Assembly: GCA_944359735.1 (NCBI GenBank)
Contig: CALVTA010000018.1
Span: 1-17,862 of the forward strand
Reading direction: 5' to 3'
Length of the DNA stretch: 17,862 nt
Origin: an uncultured Bacilli bacterium
Lineage (GTDB): Bacteria; Bacillota_I; Bacilli_A; RF39; UBA660
The notes beneath the pieces were generated by a model. The model was not told the origin of the DNA and made no database searches. It saw only the letters and a list, made by a program, of their open reading frames with translations. The translations under genes and the position numbers were made by a program. Positions 13,957 to 17,862 of the stretch are shown here, one piece after another (the first letter of the stretch is position 1; each line of letters opens with the position of its first letter).

Positions 13957-15342
13957 TTAAACTATTTTTACTATATTTCTATTTTTATAATGGTTTCTTA
14001 TAATAAGAATAATTATTATTAATGCTAATATTATAAAAAATATAATTATACTCACTATATAAACAGGGAATTCTTTTGTAACTGTTATTTTGTAATCTGT
14101 AGTAGATCCATCTTCTGCTGTTACTCTAATAGTTATAACTGATGAATCTTTTAAATTATTGTTATTTAAAACTTTATATTTTGCCTTATTATCAGATAAC
14201 ATTATCTCAAAATCTAGCTTATTTTGAAAATAAGGTATTTGCAAATTATAATTTTTTTTCTCTTTATTGAATTTAAATTCTATATTTTTTATACCTATAT
14301 TTTTTATGCTACTATTATTTGATAATACTTTTGCTTCTCTATTAATAATTATTACATAATTCGTATTATTACCTTCATCATTTGTCAGTTTAATATTATA
14401 TGTGTTAGTTCCTACTTTTAACTTTTTTTCTCCTTGAACTACTACTTTAGTATTTGTGCTATCTGGTATATAACTAATATTAGGTACTTCAATATCATAA
14501 GGTACAGTAATATTATAACTATATATTCCTGGCATTATAATTATACTTCTTTCAGCTATTGTAAGAGTACTTAACTTAGGACTATTTAATAAAGATGGTT
14601 CTCTTGTAACAACTAAACTATAAGTTCTTGTATTGTTATTTGCAGATGTAATTGTTATATTAATTCCATTAGCTCCATATTCTAATGGTATTTTATTATT
14701 GACCAAGTTTATATTAGAAGTAGATTTATCTGATTTTAAAACTCCATTTAAAATTATATGATCATTTTGGGTTGTACTCTCATAATATAATGTATTAGGA
14801 TCAAAAACAGAATTTAAATTATGTCCTTGAAGAGATAATAATAATAATTTATTCTCTTGGTTTTTATCAAAAATTATAGTCTGACTTATATTTTGTGTTG
14901 ACGTTGCTGTTTTTTTTTGTGAAGTGTCACTTTTAACTAAATTTTTAGTTTGATAAGAAATACTTATTTTATCACTATCAATACTATAATTATTATTTAA
15001 ATTAGTTTTAAAGTATGCTGTAAGAACCGCATTATTATCTATATATGCGGTATTTAAATCATAATCAAAATTGTAACCATCACTATTTATATTTTTTATA
15101 TATGAGTTTTTCTCTATATGATCTAATTGAAAGGATGAACCAAAAGAAAATGTTCCTTTAATATTTTGAACTTTTACATTATCATTTGATTTGGAAAGAC
15201 GTAGTTGACATTTTACTAAATCTCCATCAGCTACTACTTTATCACAAACAAAGTCACTACTAGAAGTACTAGCATGTGTAAAAGTTGGGTTTATTAAAAA
15301 TGAACATAATATTACTGCTATTATAGTTATATTTTTTTTCAT
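13957..15342 (-). CDS. Exported membrane-anchored protein with cadherin-like beta-sandwich domains
   Basis: 461 aa. A signal peptide spans residues 1-24 (basic KKN, hydrophobic core, likely cleavage after HA). Residues about 30-145 form an all-beta domain that may be cohesin-like. Three repeats follow at roughly 150-245, 250-330 and 335-420. Each ends in a hallmark such as RTYSLVVTRE, TNYVIIINRE or TDYKITVTKE and contains a YN(I/L)-type strand, the pattern of cadherin-like beta-sandwich domains (PF12733). A single membrane helix (about 427-449) and a short basic tail end the protein; there is no LPxTG. It should be displayed outside the cell; the ligand is unknown. I choose the ATG at 15342, because GGAGTGATAAAA precedes it and the in-frame GTG at 15351 is part of that site. 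Confidence 0.85.
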   Translation of the reverse strand: MKKNITIIAVILCSFLINPTFTHASTSSSDFVCDKVVADGDLVKCQLRLSKSNDNVKVQNIKGTFSFGSSFQLDHIEKNSYIKNINSDGYNFDYDLNTAYIDNNAVLTAYFKTNLNNNYSIDSDKISISYQTKNLVKSDTSQKKTATSTQNISQTIIFDKNQENKLLLLSLQGHNLNSVFDPNTLYYESTTQNDHIILNGVLKSDKSTSNINLVNNKIPLEYGANGINITITSANNNTRTYSLVVTREPSLLNSPKLSTLTIAERSIIIMPGIYSYNITVPYDIEVPNISYIPDSTNTKVVVQGEKKLKVGTNTYNIKLTNDEGNNTNYVIIINREAKVLSNNSSIKNIGIKNIEFKFNKEKKNYNLQIPYFQNKLDFEIMLSDNKAKYKVLNNNNLKDSSVITIRVTAEDGSTTDYKITVTKEFPVYIVSIIIFFIILALIIIILIIRNHYKNRNIVKIV

Positions 15343-15372
15343 TTTTATCACTCCATAATAGTCTACTTGTTG

Positions 15373-15413
15373 ATTATATCATTTTTTTGGCTGTATAGCC
15401 ATTTTTTTCGACA
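15373..15413 (-). promoter_or_regulatory. Surface-protein promoter with 0A-box-like site
   Basis: Minus strand TGATATAAT (15381 to 15373) is a consensus extended -10. TGTCGAA on the minus strand (15413 to 15407), within TTTTGTCGAAAAA, lies 28 bp upstream of the TATAAT, about where Spo0A binds at activated sigma-A promoters. A small GGCT/AGCC hairpin lies between. As at spo0A, the box joins the T-tract of the preceding terminator. Confidence 0.55.
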
Positions 15414-15440
15414 AAAAAAAGATGTGCTGTACACATCTTT
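15413..15440 (-). terminator. gap terminator
   Basis: A perfect 9-bp stem (AAAGATGTG/CACATCTTT, arms 15432-15440 and 15418-15426, loop of 5), then a T-tract to 15413. It ends the HAD-60aa-gap message. Confidence 0.9.
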
Positions 15441-15445
15441 ACATA

Positions 15446-16450
15446 CTATAAGTTAACAAAATATTTAGCTACTCTAATAAATTGAGCGGTATAACTCATT
15501 TCATTATCATACCATGACACTACTTTAACTAGTTGTTCTCCATCTACTTCACTAATTGAGGTTAGTAGACTATCAACAAGACTTCCATAGCACATACCAA
15601 TTGTATCACTTGAGACAATTGGATCAGTTGTATAACCTAAAGTTTCATTAGCATTCTCTTTAAAAGCATTGTTGATTTCTTCAACAGTTGTATTCTTATT
15701 TAACTTCAATACTAAATCTACAACAGATCCTGTAGTTACAGGTACTCTCATAGCGGTTCCTTCCATTTTTCCTTCAAGATTAGGTAATACTTTACCAATA
15801 GCAGAAGCTGCTCCAGTAGATGCTGGAACAATATTAGCAGCACTAGCTCTACCACGTCGAGCATAAATTCCTTTTTTATGGGCAACATCTAAAGTAGCCT
15901 GATCATTTGTATAAGCATGAACTGTTGTCATATAGCCTTGTTTGATTCCAAAAGTATCGTCTAGCACTTTTAAAACAGGGGCTAAACAATTAGTTGTGCA
16001 ACTAGCTGCTGATATAATTAATTCATTACCATCTAAAATATCATGATTAACATTATAAACAACTGTTTTGACATTTCCTTTAGCAGGAGCTGATATAATT
16101 ACTTTTTTTGCACCTGCATCGATATGAGCCATCGCTTTTTCTTCACTAGTAAATAGTCCTGTACATTCTAAAACTATATCAATGTCTAGGTCCTTCCAAG
16201 GTAATAGCCTCGGATCTTTTTCAGCATATACCTTGATCTTTTTATCACCTACTATGATATTGCTATCATCAAATGATATTTCAGTTTCTCTATATCTTCT
16301 GTGTGATGTATCATATTTTAATAAATAAGCAAGTTGTTCAGCATCTGTTAAATCATTAATGGCTACTACTTCCATCTCAGGATCTTCATCTAGTAGTCTA
16401 AATGCTAATCTTCCTATTCTTCCAAACCCATTAATTGCTACCTTTTTCAC
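15446..16450 (-). CDS. gap: Glyceraldehyde-3-phosphate dehydrogenase, NAD type
   Basis: 334 aa, full length. It oxidises and phosphorylates glyceraldehyde 3-phosphate to 1,3-bisphosphoglycerate. The Rossmann fingerprint is INGFGRIGR, Asp33 after strand 2 points to NAD rather than NADP, the catalytic Cys151 is in SAASCTTNCLAP, and the catalytic His is in TTVHAYTNDQ. Also present are RRGRASAANIVP and SWYDNEMSY. The start is GTG at 16450 with GAGGAGGAATAATA before it; no ATG fits the family N-terminus. That ribosome-binding site lies inside the last codons of the 60-aa gene, and only 2 bp separate the two genes, so translation is coupled. It is separated from pgk by the surface-protein gene and the IS. 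Confidence 0.98.
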   Translation of the reverse strand: MKKVAINGFGRIGRLAFRLLDEDPEMEVVAINDLTDAEQLAYLLKYDTSHRRYRETEISFDDSNIIVGDKKIKVYAEKDPRLLPWKDLDIDIVLECTGLFTSEEKAMAHIDAGAKKVIISAPAKGNVKTVVYNVNHDILDGNELIISAASCTTNCLAPVLKVLDDTFGIKQGYMTTVHAYTNDQATLDVAHKKGIYARRGRASAANIVPASTGAASAIGKVLPNLEGKMEGTAMRVPVTTGSVVDLVLKLNKNTTVEEINNAFKENANETLGYTTDPIVSSDTIGMCYGSLVDSLLTSISEVDGEQLVKVVSWYDNEMSYTAQFIRVAKYFVNL

Positions 16451-16452
16451 TA

Positions 16453-16635
16453 TTATTCCTCCTCTTCTTTTGGTACAAAAATACCATTTTCTTTTTCTAT
16501 AACTTTAACTGGAGAATCTTTTTCTACTCCATTATTGTAGGCTAAAACCATAATTGCAATAAGAACAATAATAAATATTCCTATAAATATTAGCATTGTG
16601 CTCATTCCAAAACCTCTATTATTCAGTTTAACCAT
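16453..16635 (-). CDS. Small membrane protein, 60 aa, unknown
   Basis: Residues 1-11 are basic (MVKLNNRGFGM), residues about 12-34 are one hydrophobic helix, and the rest is an acidic tail ending in four Glu. The RGFGMST start recalls type IV prepilins (G|F cleavage, then a hydrophobic helix), but the usual Glu at +5 is Thr and the protein is very short, so I do not call it a pilin. The ATG at 16635 follows AAGGTGATAAA. It sits between the HAD gene (15 bp) and gap (2 bp) in one operon. The GAAGAGGAGGAA codons of its acidic end are also the gap ribosome-binding site. Confidence 0.75.
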   Translation of the reverse strand: MVKLNNRGFGMSTMLIFIGIFIIVLIAIMVLAYNNGVEKDSPVKVIEKENGIFVPKEEEE

Positions 16636-16650
16636 TTTATCACCTTCTTA

Positions 16651-17253
16651 TTAAATTATTTCAACAGCGGCAAATTTATTTATTATTTCTTGATATATTT
16701 GATACCATGAATAAACTCTAATTACATTTTTTCCTGTACACCCTTGGTTATATGGAGCATCAAATACCATAACAGGTATTATCTTCGAGATATCATTAAC
16801 ATTGCTAGCTTTATCTTCAATCATCAAATCAAGACCTATATTTAGGCTCTTTTCTCTTTTATTTTTACTATTGATAATTAATTCATCATATTCAATGTTA
16901 TATTTATTGAGCCATGATTTTACATAATAATCGATCATACCACTATATTGATTAGTTAAATACTGATTATCTCTTGCTGATAAAATTATAATCTTATGTC
17001 CTGCTTTTCTTAGTCTATGAATCACTTCACTAGCATAAGGGCGAGGTGGTATAGCGATTAGAAGGTCAAAAATGTATTGTCGCCAAAATTCATTATTTTC
17101 CTCACTACTTAAATAAAATTGTTCTTCCATATAGTAACCTTTGGGATTAAATCCTCGGTTTATATTCTGTTCTAAACAGAATTTTGAACCACAGGCAAAA
17201 TGCCATTCTGCTACATCATTTAATACGCCATCTAAATCTACACCTATACGCAT
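16651..17253 (-). CDS. HAD-superfamily 5'(3')-deoxyribonucleotidase-like protein (NT5C type)
   Basis: 200 aa. It has a nucleophile motif GVDLDGVLND (Asp6 and Asp8), motif II in IILSARD, and a C-terminal acidic motif in LDLMIEDKASN. This order and size fit the NT5C family (PF06941), which removes phosphate from (deoxy)nucleoside monophosphates in the cytosol; the substrate is not provable here. I choose the ATG at 17253: GAAGGGA lies about 10 bp upstream, and the protein then begins MRIGVDLDG as in the family, whereas the TTG at 17262 directly follows that site. It is the first gene of the HAD-60aa-gap operon. Its upstream region is the first copy of the 64-bp repeat, so its promoter may have been altered by the element beyond. 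Confidence 0.85.
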   Translation of the reverse strand: MRIGVDLDGVLNDVAEWHFACGSKFCLEQNINRGFNPKGYYMEEQFYLSSEENNEFWRQYIFDLLIAIPPRPYASEVIHRLRKAGHKIIILSARDNQYLTNQYSGMIDYYVKSWLNKYNIEYDELIINSKNKREKSLNIGLDLMIEDKASNVNDISKIIPVMVFDAPYNQGCTGKNVIRVYSWYQIYQEIINKFAAVEII

Positions 17254-17276
17254 TCTAACCAATCCCTTCTATTTTT

Positions 17277-17340
17277 ATTTTATCAAAGGTTATAAAAAAA
17301 AGAAAGAGATGTATATAAATTTGACACTAAAAAGGTAACT
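17277..17340. repeat. 64-bp direct repeat, copy 1
   Basis: Identical over all 64 bases to 17666-17729. It lies directly upstream of the HAD gene and directly abuts the inverted terminal repeat of the 325-bp element. Confidence 0.97.
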
Positions 17341-17665
17341 CCCAAGTTTGACAGTTTTAATTTTATTTTGCTCGTAAAGCCTTATAAAATCAAGAAAAAA
17401 TCCAATTTATACAGTGCGTACGTTTTGCGTAGTATTGATTTGTAAGCTAAACTTTGATAGAATTAATATTAGATTTAAGATATTAAACTAATAATTTAAC
17501 AAACACTAGTAACTATAAGGCTTTAAACCATGCGTAGTGAAAATTTTCAAATTTTTTCGTATTAATTTTGAAAAAAGAAAAACATACGCATTTTTTTGAT
17601 GGGGCAAATTCCTTATGAATAAAGGCAAAAACAATTATTTCATGTTCAAAACTGTCAAAGTCAGG
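17341..17665. mobile_element. MITE-like element, 325 bp, between 64-bp direct repeats
   Basis: The ends are inverted repeats: CCCAAGTTTGACAGTTTT inward from the left and CCTGACTTTGACAGTTTT inward from the right, 15 of 18 identical with 12 in a row (TTTGACAGTTTT). No ORF of useful length lies inside. An internal 11-bp inverted repeat (17375-17385 with 17515-17525) suggests a folded core. It is exactly bracketed by the 64-bp direct repeat, as a target duplication would be. IS1634-family elements (IS1634, IS1549) are known to make unusually long duplications, so a non-autonomous relative is my best guess. Confidence 0.65.
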
Positions 17666-17729
17666 ATTTTATCAAAGGTTATAAAAAAAAGAAAGAGATG
17701 TATATAAATTTGACACTAAAAAGGTAACT
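17666..17729. repeat. 64-bp direct repeat, copy 2
   Basis: Perfect copy of 17277-17340 on the other side of the 325-bp element. After it the sequence differs from that following copy 1. Confidence 0.97.
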
Positions 17730-17736
17730 ATTCAGA

Positions 17737-17862
17737 CTATAACATGCAAAAGTAAAGAGTAATTATATCAAAATTGCTCTTTATTTTTGCGAATAATACA
17801 TTATTATTAAATATATCTTTAATGGATTCAAAAGGATTAATCTTTCTTTTAATAGATGTTTT
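17737..17862 (-). CDS. Possible 3' end of a gene running off the window
   Basis: On the minus strand one frame is open from the window edge for 41 codons to TAG at 17737-17739 (KTSIKRKINPFESIKDIFNN...). The composition is protein-like, but the length is too small to be sure and no family is recognised. The alternative is that the gene ends in another frame at TAA (about 17783-17785) and the hairpin at 17746-17790 follows it. Confidence 0.3.
   Translation of the reverse strand, partial: KTSIKRKINPFESIKDIFNNNVLFAKIKSNFDIITLYFCML
17746..17790. repeat. 18-bp stem-loop near the window end
   Basis: GCAAAAGTAAAGAGTAAT pairs with ATTGCTCTTTATTTTTGC (two wobble pairs on one strand, 9-nt loop). It is strong enough to be a terminator, but no T-tract follows on either strand. 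Intergenic unless the partial frame is real. Confidence 0.65.

Noticed and set aside
17331..17355. Two TTGACA hexamers on the plus strand as -35 promoter elements
   Set aside because: No -10 sequence lies 16-18 bp downstream of either. They belong to the 64-bp repeat and to the element's terminal repeat.
1..17862. CRISPR arrays, tRNA or rRNA genes
   Set aside because: No regularly spaced repeats, no tRNA T-loop (GTTCRA) in cloverleaf context and no rRNA-like conserved stretches were seen on either strand.

Overview
This is an AT-rich stretch (roughly 25-30 % GC by eye) from a low-GC Gram-positive bacterium (Bacillota/Bacilli side). The signs are strong AGGAGG-type ribosome-binding sites, sigma-A-type promoters, many short hairpin-plus-T-tract terminators, a clear Spo0A sporulation regulator, and a glycolipid-type glycosyltransferase like those of Acholeplasma and other wall-poor or Bacilli relatives. 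Tryptophan is read from TGG and the code looks standard (table 11), but all 17 stops I assigned are TAA or TAG and none is TGA. Species cannot be named from the window.

Layout. 1-2970: an unrecognised 173-aa protein (-) and a PHP-family phosphoesterase (+) diverge from one intergenic region. The PHP gene converges on a Y-family DNA polymerase IV (-), with a terminator between them. 2970-4545: two unrecognised genes, a beta-helix/coiled-coil protein and a small Cys-rich protein. 4585-7371: an operon reading ATPase (AAA+DUF4143-like), then phosphoglycerate mutase gpmI, then probably the Cys-rich protein, from a near-consensus promoter at 7405-7433. 7483-8300: spo0A with its own promoter and an upstream 0A-box-like site. 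8362-12010: an operon reading pgk, GT4 glycosyltransferase, tpiA and a 165-codon gene broken by an in-frame TAA. 12037-13775: an IS110-family (IS1111-like) insertion sequence with 17-bp subterminal inverted repeats and a long structured 3' non-coding end, sitting between pgk and what looks like the old pgk promoter. 13957-15342: an exported, membrane-anchored protein with cadherin-like beta-sandwich domains. 15446-17253: an operon reading HAD/5'-nucleotidase-like protein, a 60-aa membrane protein, then gap. 17277-17729: a 325-bp MITE-like element with inverted terminal repeats, flanked by a perfect 64-bp direct repeat. The end of the window holds a possible gene fragment.

How it fits together. 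gap, pgk, tpiA and gpmI make up most of lower glycolysis (enolase is not in the window). They are interrupted by a glycolipid synthase gene, a surface protein, an IS and spo0A. The most unusual items are the MITE with its 64-bp flanking duplication, the IS1111-like element with a candidate guide RNA lodged in a glycolytic promoter region, the two intergenic 0A-like boxes, and the interrupted gene after tpiA.
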